A DNA stretch of 19,959 nt from JAAFIP01 sp031428975 (lineage in GTDB: Bacteria > Pseudomonadota > Gammaproteobacteria > Burkholderiales > Burkholderiaceae_C): positions 1 to 19,959 of the forward strand of contig JANOYR010000262.1 of assembly GCA_031428975.1 (NCBI GenBank). Direction: 5' to 3'. The translations under genes were made by a program, and so were the position numbers. Shown piece by piece: positions 1 through 6,091 of this stretch (position 1 is the stretch's first letter; every line of letters begins with the position of its first letter). The notes beneath the pieces were generated by a model. The model was not told the origin of the DNA, ran no database searches, and saw only the letters and a list, made by a program, of their open reading frames with translations.

Positions 1-5
1 AATTT

Positions 6-50
6 ACTATTAAATACATAGTGAACTATGACCATATGACGTTGACATTG
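6..50 (-). repeat. Left copy of an AT-rich element shared with the pilU upstream region
   Basis: On the plus strand this stretch contains ACTATTAAATA (6-16), TATGACCATA (27-36) and TGACATTG (43-50). The same three blocks in the same order occur at 13184-13224, just upstream of pilU. The gap between the second and third blocks is 6 bases in both copies; the first gap is 10 here and 6 there. If the element acts in the same orientation as at pilU, it would precede a minus-strand gene lying beyond the left edge of the window. I infer a shared promoter/leader element or a small dispersed repeat; its function is not visible. Confidence 0.5.
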
Positions 51-83
51 CCACTTTTTCTCTTGAAATGCTGATCTCTCACG

Positions 84-479
84 CTATCCCGCAAGGTTGT
101 AGGCTCGAGGTGTCCCAAGTTTGCGCCCCGTTCTACCTTCAATCTTCCAGTTTTCAAGCTCTATTTGCCCAATGTCACCGTCATATGGACATAGTGCGCT
201 ACTATTTTGTGAGTAAAAGTCTAACTTAAGAAGTCTAGCCATGAAGCTGCCTAAGCGCGTGTGGCTGGATATGGGCTTGCCTGCGTAGTCGGCTTGCTGA
301 CCAGCCGCGTAGGCCGTGTCCACGGCGGCTGCGTATTCTGCTTTGGCGGCGCGTTCTTCTTGGCTTAATCCGGCATTCACCGTGTCTGCATGGGGGGTGC
401 TAAAAATGGGCACACCGTCGTTGTCAAAGCGGGGCAGGGCTGGCAAGCGGCTGTTTTTTCTGGATTGCGTGTGCGCCAT
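84..479 (-). CDS. Hypothetical protein, 131 residues
   Basis: I do not recognise this protein. The frame is open further upstream to 611, but the ATG at 479 (protein begins MAHTQSRKNSRL) is the better start, because the residues encoded before it come from AT-rich, intergenic-looking sequence. No strong Shine-Dalgarno precedes it. The N-terminal third is basic and Pro-rich, the middle is Ala-rich and probably helical (AAKAEYAAAVDTAYAAGQQ), and the C-terminal part has mixed polar sequence with one Cys. There is no signal peptide or membrane segment. It is divergent from the GST gene across a 265-base AT-rich gap. Whether it is a real gene is moderately likely; a database search would settle this. 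Confidence 0.5.
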   Translation of the reverse strand: MAHTQSRKNSRLPALPRFDNDGVPIFSTPHADTVNAGLSQEERAAKAEYAAAVDTAYAAGQQADYAGKPISSHTRLGSFMARLLKLDFYSQNSSALCPYDGDIGQIELENWKIEGRTGRKLGTPRAYNLAG

Positions 480-744
480 GGGTAGCCTATTGTTTGAATT
501 TATAAGCCGTATTTTGGCAGACTCGCATGGTGATGTTGGCTGGTTATAAAATATGTATGAATAAACAGTAAAAATAGCACTTTTATGGAGCTTGCGATAA
601 AATATAGCCACATATTCACAAAAAGCATATTAAGTTTGGCTTGTATGGCGGTCTGGTTGGGTTTAGTATTTGTGCACAACGCGGTGTGCCCACTACCGAT
701 GCATCGCGCATGCGGGTTTTATAAATTCACAAATAGTAAAAAAC

Positions 745-1356
745 ATGATCCAAATCCACCACCTCAACGAATCCCGCTCGCGCCGCATCACTTGGATGCT
801 TGAAGAGCTGGGCGAGCCCTATGAAGTGATCAGCTACCAGCGCAATGCGCAAACGCGGCTTGCGCCGCCTGAGCTGACCGCCATTCACCCGCTGGGCAAA
901 GCCCCTGTGCTGTGCGATGGGGGGCAGGTGCTGATTGAGTCGGGCGCAATCATTGAGTATTTGGTGCGCCGCTACGGGCGGGGCAGCTTTGCGCCTGCGG
1001 CTGATACGGCGGACTACAACCGCTATATGCAGTTTCTGCACTACGGCGAAGGCTCGGCCATGCTGCCGCTCATGCTCAAACTCTATGTGAGCCGCCTGGG
1101 TGATGCGGGCGCACCGCTTGCGCCGCGCATCGAGAGCGAAATCAACAACCACTTGGGCTACCTCAACGCCGAGCTTACGGGGCGAGATTATTTGGTGGGC
1201 GATGCGCTCACGGGCGCGGATGTGCAAATATCGTTTGTGGCCCAGGTGGCCACACGCGGGGCGGGGCGAGCGGCTTTTCCTGCGCTGGCCCGCTATGTGG
1301 ATTTGATAGAAGCGCGGCCTGCCTACCAGCGCGCCATTGCCAAAAGCGGAGCATAG
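745..1356 (+). CDS. Glutathione S-transferase family protein (GTT1-like)
   Basis: The 203-residue protein has the usual cytosolic GST length and plan: an N-terminal thioredoxin-like glutathione-binding domain (about 1-80) and a helical C-terminal domain (about 90-200). The N-terminus (SRSRRITWMLEELG, then HPLGKAPVL and ESGAIIEYLVRRYG) matches the glutathione-site pattern of bacterial/fungal GTT1-like GSTs, including the cis-Pro and the ES pair that binds the glutathione gamma-glutamyl group. The expected role is conjugation or reduction of electrophiles in the cytoplasm; the substrate cannot be read from sequence. I chose the ATG at 745 because GST homology starts there; the frame upstream (from 670) encodes unrelated sequence. 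The gap before it (480-744) is AT-rich, with only a weak promoter-like pair (TTGTAT at 641, TAGTAT at 664). The next gene starts 3 bases after the stop, so the two are probably co-transcribed. Confidence 0.88.
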   Translation: MIQIHHLNESRSRRITWMLEELGEPYEVISYQRNAQTRLAPPELTAIHPLGKAPVLCDGGQVLIESGAIIEYLVRRYGRGSFAPAADTADYNRYMQFLHYGEGSAMLPLMLKLYVSRLGDAGAPLAPRIESEINNHLGYLNAELTGRDYLVGDALTGADVQISFVAQVATRGAGRAAFPALARYVDLIEARPAYQRAIAKSGA

Positions 1357-1359
1357 GCC

Positions 1360-2526
1360 ATGATTGCACGCACTTTATACACACCAGACCACGATACGTT
1401 TCGGGACAGTTTTCGCAAATTCATTGACAAAGAAATTGCGCCTTTTCACGAGCAATGGGAAGAGCAGGGCTATGTGGACCGCGCGGTGTGGAACAAGGCC
1501 GGAGTCAATGGATTTTTGTGCATGACCATGCCAGAAGAATACGGTGGCTCTGGCGCAGACAAGCTGTATTCAGTGATTCAAATGGAGGAGATCAGCCGCT
1601 CGGGTTTTTCGGGTGTGGGCTACAGTTTGCATAGCGAAATAGTAGCGCCCTACATATTGCACTACGGCACACCCGAGCAAAAAGCCAAATACCTGCCAAA
1701 ACTGGCCAGCGGCGAAATGGTGGGCGCAATCGCCATGAGCGAGCCAGCGGCAGGCAGTGATTTGCAGGGTATTAAAACCACGGCCTTGCTGCAACCCGAT
1801 GGCAGTTATTTGCTAAACGGTAGCAAAACCTTTATCACCAATGGCTGGCATGCCGACTTGGTGGTGGTGGTGGCCAAAACCGACCCAAGCGCGGGCGCCA
1901 AGGGCACCAGCCTACTGCTGGTGGAGCGCGGCATGCCCGGTTTTGACAAAGGCAAGCGCCTGAAAAAGCTGGGGCTTAAAGCGCAAGACACCAGCGAATT
2001 GTTTTTTAACAATGTGCGCGTGCCCGCAGAGAATTTGCTGGGTGGTGATGCGCATAAAAACAAAGGCTTTATTTGCCTGATGGAGCAGTTGCCTTGGGAG
2101 CGGCTGCAAATTGCTATAGGCGCTATAGCGGCAGCGCAAGCGGCCATCGATTGGACAATCGCTTATGTGAAAGACCGCAAGGTGTTTGGCACGAGCGTGG
2201 CGGCCTTTCAAAACACCCGCTACAAACTGGCCGAAATGCAAACCGAGGTGCAAGTGGCGCAGGTGTTTGTTGACAAATGCACTGAATTGCTATTGCAAGA
2301 CAAGCTCGACACCGCCACGGCCAGCATGTCCAAATACTGGTGCAGCGACTTGCAGTGCAAGGTCATGGATGAATGCGTGCAGCTGTTTGGCGGCTACGGC
2401 TATATGTGGGAATACCCAATTACCCGTGCCTATGCTGATGCGCGGGTGCAACGCATTTATGGCGGCACCAACGAGATCATGAAAGAAGTGATTTCGCGCA
2501 GCATGGGGCTGGGCGCGGTCAAATAA
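1360..2526 (+). CDS. Acyl-CoA dehydrogenase, long-chain (LCAD)-like
   Basis: A 388-residue flavoprotein of normal acyl-CoA dehydrogenase length, expected to catalyse FAD-dependent alpha,beta-dehydrogenation of acyl-CoA in beta-oxidation or a related pathway, passing electrons to ETF. The first family signature is at about residues 125-137 (AMSEPAAGSDLQG) and the C-terminal signature is GGYGYMWEYPITRAYADARV followed by IYGGTNEI. The position used as catalytic Glu in short- and medium-chain enzymes (the E of EGT) is Gly here (YGGTNEI). An ELPxERL-like segment (QLPWERLQIA) carries Glu247, the place used by LCAD and isovaleryl-CoA dehydrogenase. That supports an LCAD-type enzyme, though the true acyl chain is unknown. 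It sits 3 bases downstream of the GST gene and is presumably in the same operon; no clear terminator follows in the 50-base convergent gap. Confidence 0.92.
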   Translation: MIARTLYTPDHDTFRDSFRKFIDKEIAPFHEQWEEQGYVDRAVWNKAGVNGFLCMTMPEEYGGSGADKLYSVIQMEEISRSGFSGVGYSLHSEIVAPYILHYGTPEQKAKYLPKLASGEMVGAIAMSEPAAGSDLQGIKTTALLQPDGSYLLNGSKTFITNGWHADLVVVVAKTDPSAGAKGTSLLLVERGMPGFDKGKRLKKLGLKAQDTSELFFNNVRVPAENLLGGDAHKNKGFICLMEQLPWERLQIAIGAIAAAQAAIDWTIAYVKDRKVFGTSVAAFQNTRYKLAEMQTEVQVAQVFVDKCTELLLQDKLDTATASMSKYWCSDLQCKVMDECVQLFGGYGYMWEYPITRAYADARVQRIYGGTNEIMKEVISRSMGLGAVK

Positions 2527-2576
2527 AGCGCTGAAATCAAGTCGCAAAAAAGCGTGGCGAAATGACTGGCCTAAGC

Positions 2577-3107
2577 CTATTGGGCGCTTTTATCACCAGT
2601 CAGTATGGATTTGACCAAATTCTCTCGGTGCCGCCACGAAGTGTAGGCCACCCCGCACAGGTGCAGCGCTACCAGCGGTACAAAAGCGTGCCCAAAAACG
2701 CTGTGCATTTGCTCCACCCATTCCACGCCCCAAAACTGGTCGGTGGTGTAGAGCCAACCGCTAAGGCTGGCCAGCGCCGCAGTGGCCAGCAAGGTCAAAA
2801 CCATCCATGCGCCGAGCGGGTTGTGGCCTAGGGTGCGTGGCTCGCGGCGTGCCAGCAGGGCGCGTGCGTAGGCCAGGGTGGCAGCTGGCGCTTGAACGAA
2901 GCTTGCAAACGGCGCATGAATACCCGCAAAGCGGTATGCGCCCAAGCCCAACACGATGCGAAACAAAGCAATGGCCAAGGCGGCGTATCCCGTCCACTCA
3001 TGCCATGGTCCGCCGCCCTCGTGCGTGGCAAAGGCGGCCACCACGCTGATCGCCAAACCCCAATGCAGCAGCCGCTGCGCCAAGCTCCATACCCGCGTAG
3101 TAGCCAC
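2577..3107 (-). CDS. Cytochrome b561 family membrane protein
   Basis: A 176-residue integral membrane protein of the bacterial cytochrome b561 / Ni,Fe-hydrogenase b-type superfamily. Four hydrophobic segments are visible (near residues 15-27, 38-55, 98-118 and 140-155). Candidate haem-ligand histidines are in RLLHWGLA (His15), WHEWTGY, HSVFGHAF and LHLCGVAY. The C-terminus (TSWRHRENLVKSILTG) is the typical cytoplasmic tail of this family. It probably moves electrons across or within the inner membrane. It begins with GTG 3 bases after the stop of the upstream PepSY-like gene, so the two are likely translationally coupled. Small b561 proteins are often found next to PepSY-domain proteins, which fits this pair. 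Confidence 0.88.
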   Translation of the reverse strand: MATTRVWSLAQRLLHWGLAISVVAAFATHEGGGPWHEWTGYAALAIALFRIVLGLGAYRFAGIHAPFASFVQAPAATLAYARALLARREPRTLGHNPLGAWMVLTLLATAALASLSGWLYTTDQFWGVEWVEQMHSVFGHAFVPLVALHLCGVAYTSWRHRENLVKSILTGDKSAQ

Positions 3108-3110
3108 GGC

Positions 3111-3410
3111 TTACTTGTCGCGGCTGGTGGGCACACGCGCCAGCGTGACGGGGTGAAAATAAAACTCGCCACGTTGGCCTTTTTCATCGAGCGCATACAC
3201 CTCGTAGCAGCCGCCGTCAATTTTGACGCGACGCACCGTCCAGCCACGCTCTTTAAGGGTGTTTTCTAACTTTTCCTGTGACTGCCAAGTGGCTTTGTCA
3301 CCAGAATTGCAGGTGGCTAGGCCTGTGGCCTGGGCATTAAAAATGGTGCCCATAAGGCTTAAGAGAAGAAAGGTTGGCAAGGTAAAAAAGGCACGATTGA
3401 TTCGCAACAT
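3111..3410 (-). CDS. Secreted PepSY-domain-like protein
   Basis: A 99-residue protein with an N-terminal signal peptide (MLRINRAFFTLPTFLLLSLM, then cleavage near NAQA-T). The mature part has the pattern seen in PepSY_2-type domains: a helix (WQSQEKLENTLKERGWTV) followed by strands including GGCYEVYALDEKGQRGEFYFHP. Two Cys residues (in ATCNSG and GGCYEV) could form a disulfide in the periplasm. I chose the ATG at 3410 because GGAG lies 6 bases before it; an in-frame TTG four codons upstream would overlap that ribosome-binding site. It is followed after 3 bases by the cytochrome b561 gene. A role as a periplasmic partner or modulator of that cytochrome is inferred from adjacency only. Confidence 0.75.
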   Translation of the reverse strand: MLRINRAFFTLPTFLLLSLMGTIFNAQATGLATCNSGDKATWQSQEKLENTLKERGWTVRRVKIDGGCYEVYALDEKGQRGEFYFHPVTLARVPTSRDK

Positions 3411-3477
3411 GGGAAGCTCCAAAAAATGTACGACTCAATCATGGCAGAAAATCGTAAAGCGCAGGTAAATCAGGGCG

Positions 3478-3517
3478 AAAAAAAGCCCGCAAACCCCCGT
3501 TACGGGTGTTTGCGGGC
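3478..3517 (-). terminator. Rho-independent terminator of the terC operon
   Basis: A strong inverted repeat, GCCCGCAAAC (3485-3494) and GTTTGCGGGC (3508-3517), is perfect over 10 bp, and the loop sequence can extend pairing through CCG/CGG. On the minus strand the stem is followed immediately by seven T (plus-strand A run 3478-3484). It lies about 40 bases beyond the stop codon of the 151-residue gene at 3559-4014, so it ends the minus-strand unit that starts at the riboswitch. Confidence 0.9.
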
Positions 3518-3558
3518 CTAGCTAAAAGTATTCAATACAGGTAGACGTTGGTATGGAA

Positions 3559-4014
3559 TTATTCAGCAGCCAATGCCATGATGGCCCCTAGCGAGCCAAC
3601 CACGCTGGGAAGTTGCCAACGGGCAGTCATATTGGGCTGGCCCTGGGTGACGGCCTGCATTTCTTGGCCAAACTTGGGGCGGCGTGCATCTACTACTCTG
3701 GCAAGGCCGTGTTCAGCCCGCAATGCAGCGGTGAACTCTGGCAAGGGGCCTTTGGCAACGAGGCACAACACATTGCCAGCGGCATGGCCTTGGCTCTTTT
3801 CAAGTGCAGGACGGATCAGAGCAAACTGCTTATCAGACCAAGACTTAGTCCAGCTCTCGCGTGCGCTGTGGGTCGTCCATTTGGTGATATGGCGGCTCAT
3901 GCGGGGGGAGCAGGCAACCAGTATCCAGCGGGTCTTGCTGCTGCTGTTCAACATTGGGGTGATGATGCGCAAAGCGTACTCAGCGTCGTCGATGTAGGTG
4001 ATTAAAGTGTCCAT
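3559..4014 (-). CDS. Hypothetical protein downstream of terC in the riboswitch unit
   Basis: I do not recognise a named family for this 151-residue protein. It is soluble-looking: an alpha/beta-like N-terminal part with a hydrophobic strand then CSPR (WILVACSPRMSRHITKW), a Trp-rich basic stretch (ESWTKSWSDKQF), a second strand NVLCLVAKGP, a basic segment (DARRPKFGQE) and a short hydrophobic C-terminus (VVGSLGAIMALAAE). There is no signal peptide. The ATG at 4014 has GGAG 6 bases upstream. The gene begins 19 bases after the terC stop, with no terminator between, and is followed by a strong terminator. It is therefore probably expressed with the TerC protein under the same manganese riboswitch. 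A role in manganese or metal stress is inference from context only. Confidence 0.8.
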   Translation of the reverse strand: MDTLITYIDDAEYALRIITPMLNSSSKTRWILVACSPRMSRHITKWTTHSARESWTKSWSDKQFALIRPALEKSQGHAAGNVLCLVAKGPLPEFTAALRAEHGLARVVDARRPKFGQEMQAVTQGQPNMTARWQLPSVVGSLGAIMALAAE

Positions 4015-4033
4015 AAATTACTCCAATAAAAAT

Positions 4034-4726
4034 TCAATGTGTTGTAGGTGTATTTTTTCGGGTAGCCCAATATCCCGCTAGCAGAACGCCGACGATTGCT
4101 AAGAGGTAAATTGACCAACGTGCGATGCTGTGCAGCAAGGCTGGGGGGTCAAACAATGGGTCTAGCAATGGCTCGCTGATAATCATTTTGGCGGCGGTAA
4201 AAGCCAGCACTGCAGCGCCGAACTGGATGATGATTGGGAAGCGTTCGACTAATTTGAGCACCATTTGCGAGCCATAGACCACTATGGGCACGCTGATGAG
4301 CAGACCAATAATGACCAAGTCCATGGCGCCGTTGGCTGCGCCAGCAACCCCCAGTACATTGTCAACACCCATCAAAGCATCTGCCACCACAATGGTCTTC
4401 ATGGCACCTATGAAGGTGCTAGCCGCTGGTGAGTCATGCTCAGCCGTTCCTTGGTCGGCCAATAATTTATAGGCAATCCAAATCAAGCCAAGGCCACCTA
4501 AAAGCATCAGGCCGGGGATTTTGAGTAGCCAGACAACCACCAAAGTCATCAAACTGCGCACGGCAATAGCGCCCACTGTGCCCCATAAAATCGCCTTTTT
4601 TTGCAGTTGCGGCGGCAGGTTGCGCGCCGCCAAGGCGATCACAATAGCGTTGTCACCCGCCAAGACCAAGTCTATTAATATGATTGCCAGCAACGCCGAC
4701 CACCAAGGGTTAGAAAAAAGTTCCAT
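4034..4726 (-). CDS. TerC family integral membrane protein (YjbE-type, putative Mn2+ exporter)
   Basis: A 230-residue polytopic inner-membrane protein with about seven hydrophobic segments. The family hallmarks are two membrane segments carrying acidic residues: DLVLAGDNAIVIALAARNLP near the N-terminus and DALMGVDNVLGVAGA in the middle; these Asp/Asn residues are proposed metal ligands in the LysE/TerC superfamily. Members such as Alx and YjbE-type proteins are linked to manganese export. Here the gene lies behind a recognisable yybP-ykoY manganese-sensing leader, which supports the same role. The ATG at 4726 has GGAG 8 bases upstream. A further unknown gene follows after 19 bases in the same operon. 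The metal specificity is inferred from the riboswitch, not from the protein alone. Confidence 0.9.
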   Translation of the reverse strand: MELFSNPWWSALLAIILIDLVLAGDNAIVIALAARNLPPQLQKKAILWGTVGAIAVRSLMTLVVVWLLKIPGLMLLGGLGLIWIAYKLLADQGTAEHDSPAASTFIGAMKTIVVADALMGVDNVLGVAGAANGAMDLVIIGLLISVPIVVYGSQMVLKLVERFPIIIQFGAAVLAFTAAKMIISEPLLDPLFDPPALLHSIARWSIYLLAIVGVLLAGYWATRKNTPTTH

Positions 4727-4909
4727 TTGTTAAGCTCCGTTTTGTATAGAACAACATTCGATCAAATCCCCAAGAGGCATTGACGCAGCTGAATTGAAAC
4801 GGTTTGCTTGCAGGCAGATCACACAAGACCCAAAGATGGGTTCGTGTTGCCTGTTCGGGCACACAACGCTTCGATTCAGCAGCCGACGGATGACTCCAAA
4901 GGTGCTAAT
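4727..4909 (-). promoter_or_regulatory. Expression platform between Mn riboswitch and terC
   Basis: These 183 bases carry no credible gene; an 89-codon plus-strand frame across the region is antisense to the leader and has no recognisable product. On the minus strand, AATCGAAG (plus 4869-4876) can pair with CTTCGATT (plus 4907-4914), which overlaps the 3' strand of the aptamer's closing helix. Adding AGCA/TGCT with one bulged G gives about 12 bp. A small ACCCA/TGGGT hairpin lies downstream. There is no intrinsic terminator with a U-run before terC, so control is more likely at translation (GGAG at 4735-4738) or through Rho than by intrinsic termination. This reading is inference. Confidence 0.55.
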
Positions 4910-5060
4910 CGAAGGTCTGGCTCGGCATGGTGTGTGCAGAATTTGCCCAACGCGCCGGAAGTGTTATCTTCGTAATGACGACGCGTTGATGTTTGTGCAT
5001 TGCATTGCCTTTAAGCAATTGCCTCCCTGTAACCGCACAAACGGGAGCTACTCCCCTTCG
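4910..5060 (-). ncRNA. yybP-ykoY manganese riboswitch aptamer
   Basis: Read on the minus strand, the leader begins CGAAGGGGAGTAGC and ends GCCAGACCTTCG. These are the conserved 5' (GGGGAGUAGC) and 3' (AGACC) boxes of the yybP-ykoY class, which binds Mn2+. The ends form the closing helix CGAAGG/CCTTCG (5055-5060 with 4910-4915). Internal helices are visible: GCTCCC with GGGAGGC, ATTGC with GCAAT, and AACGCG with CGCGTT. The length of 151 nt is within the range of the class. It lies on the same strand as, and upstream of, a TerC-family gene, one of the usual partners. A covariance-model search (Rfam yybP-ykoY) would confirm it. Confidence 0.87.
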
Positions 5061-5067
5061 TGAATAA

Positions 5068-5095
5068 AATGTAACGGATGCGCAAAGTTATGCAA
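5068..5095 (-). promoter_or_regulatory. Candidate promoter of the riboswitch-terC operon
   Basis: On the minus strand TTGCAT (5090-5095) and TACATT (5068-5073) are separated by 16 bases. This would start transcription near 5061, just before the first base of the riboswitch closing helix at 5060. The hexamers are only fair matches to sigma-70 consensus, but the position fits the aptamer start well. Confidence 0.45.
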
Positions 5096-5130
5096 ACAAA
5101 AAAATGCAATAACCACAAAGCAGATGGGGT

Positions 5131-5682
5131 TTATGCGGCGGCTGGTAGTCGCAGTTGGGCGGTTTGCACCACGCGCACGCAGTCGGCAATGTGTTGCTCG
5201 CCAAAATAACGAATTGCCGCATAACCAATCATGGCGGAGACGGCTTGGCCAGCGAGGGGCACAAACTTGGCAGCGGTTTTAGCCGTCATGCGCACACCGA
5301 CGGTTTTAGCCGCAGTGAGCACCAAATCTTTGGTGATGAGTTTGCCAATCAGCATAGTGCCCACCACGGTGACGGCTTTTTGCACTTTTTCGCGTTTGGC
5401 GGGGTCGAGCTTTTCAATTTGGGCTTCAGTCAGGCCAAACTGCGCATTGATTTCGGGGATGAGCTTGCTCATAAGCGCCGCGTCAACTGCCCAGTCGAGC
5501 CCCGGCACGGGCACTGCGCTGGCCACAGCCGCAGTGAGGGCGCGGCGGTTGAGCAGCTTTTTGCAGCGTGAAATAGCCGCCAGCAGATCAGGGTCACCAC
5601 TGGCCAATGTGACGCTGCTGGCTTTGCGCTGAGGCATGATCTGATGTGTGGCGTTCGAGAGCGCGTTTGACAAAATGCCCAT
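5131..5682 (-). CDS. DUF697/EcsC-like membrane-associated protein
   Basis: This protein (183 residues from the ATG at 5682) resembles the DUF697-type modules common in Burkholderiales. Features are a hydrophobic, Gly/Pro-containing segment (ALTAAVASAVPVPGLDWAVD), a charged middle (FGLTEAQIEKLDPAKREK), then VGTMLIGKLITKDLVL and a conserved-looking C-terminal FVPLAGQAVSAMIGYAAIRY. These look like amphipathic or membrane-inserting helices. The biochemical role is unknown. The start is uncertain: a GTG at 5715 would overlap the upstream GlsB-like gene by 26 bases, and no clear ribosome-binding site marks either choice. The position directly after the GlsB/YeaQ gene suggests a stress-related membrane operon, by context only. 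Confidence 0.7.
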   Translation of the reverse strand: MGILSNALSNATHQIMPQRKASSVTLASGDPDLLAAISRCKKLLNRRALTAAVASAVPVPGLDWAVDAALMSKLIPEINAQFGLTEAQIEKLDPAKREKVQKAVTVVGTMLIGKLITKDLVLTAAKTVGVRMTAKTAAKFVPLAGQAVSAMIGYAAIRYFGEQHIADCVRVVQTAQLRLPAAA

Positions 5683-5689
5683 GGCGATA

Positions 5690-5965
5690 TCAGGCTTGAC
5701 CGGACCCGTCGCCACCCGATTTTTTGGTGACTAAACCGTACACAAAAAGTAAAATCACTGCGCCCACCACAGAGGCAATCCAGCCCGCCGCATCCCCCTG
5801 TTTGTACAGCCCTAAAGCAGTGCCTGCAAAATTAGCCAAAAACGAGCCTGCCACACCCAACACGGCGGTCATGATCCAGCCGAGCTTGTCATCGCCGGGT
5901 TTGACAGCGCGGGCGATGAATCCAACGATAAGGCCGACAATAATTGTTCCGATAATTGACATCAT
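5690..5965 (-). CDS. GlsB/YeaQ/YmgE family stress response membrane protein
   Basis: A 91-residue, very hydrophobic protein of the transglycosylase-associated (YeaQ/YmgE, GlsB) family. The N-terminal IIGTIIVGLIVGFIARAVKPGDDKLGW is the family hallmark, followed by two more membrane helices (IMTAVLGVAGSFLANFAG and AAGWIASVVGAVILLFVYGL) and a short polar Gly-rich tail. Members are induced by stress in many bacteria; the molecular function is not established. The ATG at 5965 has AGGAG 8 bases upstream; a second ATG follows immediately. Its stop lies next to the start of the DUF697-like gene, so the two are probably co-transcribed. Confidence 0.9.
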   Translation of the reverse strand: MMSIIGTIIVGLIVGFIARAVKPGDDKLGWIMTAVLGVAGSFLANFAGTALGLYKQGDAAGWIASVVGAVILLFVYGLVTKKSGGDGSGQA

Positions 5966-6024
5966 GACAAGTTCTCCTAGTGGTTGATAAAACTGTGAAC
6001 CTGCTTTGCAGGCGGTGTCACAGA

Positions 6025-6062
6025 GCGTGTTGCGAGCAGCAGAATTGCCGCATGCAACACGC
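6025..6062. repeat. Perfect 9-bp inverted repeat between glsB-like gene and yheS
   Basis: GCGTGTTGC (6025-6033) and GCAACACGC (6054-6062) are perfect complements with a 20-base loop. A smaller hairpin, CCTGC-TTT-GCAGG, lies at 6000-6012. No T-run follows on either strand, so this is not a standard intrinsic terminator. It lies just past the yheS stop and may be a processing or 3'-end stabilising structure. Confidence 0.5.
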
Positions 6063-6091
6063 TTGCACTGTACACGGTTTTTACAAAAAGT

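Noticed and set aside
641..669. Promoter of the GST gene (TTGTAT, 17 bases, TAGTAT)
   Set aside because: Spacing is correct but both hexamers match consensus poorly; not strong enough to list as a feature.
2525..2589. Bidirectional terminator between the acyl-CoA dehydrogenase and cytochrome b561 genes (AAAGCGC/GCGCTTT)
   Set aside because: The arms are only 7 bp and about 50 bases apart, with one arm inside the cytochrome gene; pairing is not convincing.
2892..3269. A plus-strand 125-codon frame across the b561/PepSY genes
   Set aside because: It is antisense to two clear genes, one with a signal peptide and one with membrane helices; no family pattern.
4794..5063. A plus-strand 89-codon frame over the terC leader
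   Set aside because: It lies exactly antisense to the riboswitch, has no ribosome-binding site and no protein-like pattern; the structured RNA explains the sequence.
6025..6062. Terminator for yheS
   Set aside because: The 9-bp stem is perfect but has a 20-base loop and no T-run on either side, so it does not meet the intrinsic terminator pattern; kept only as an inverted repeat.
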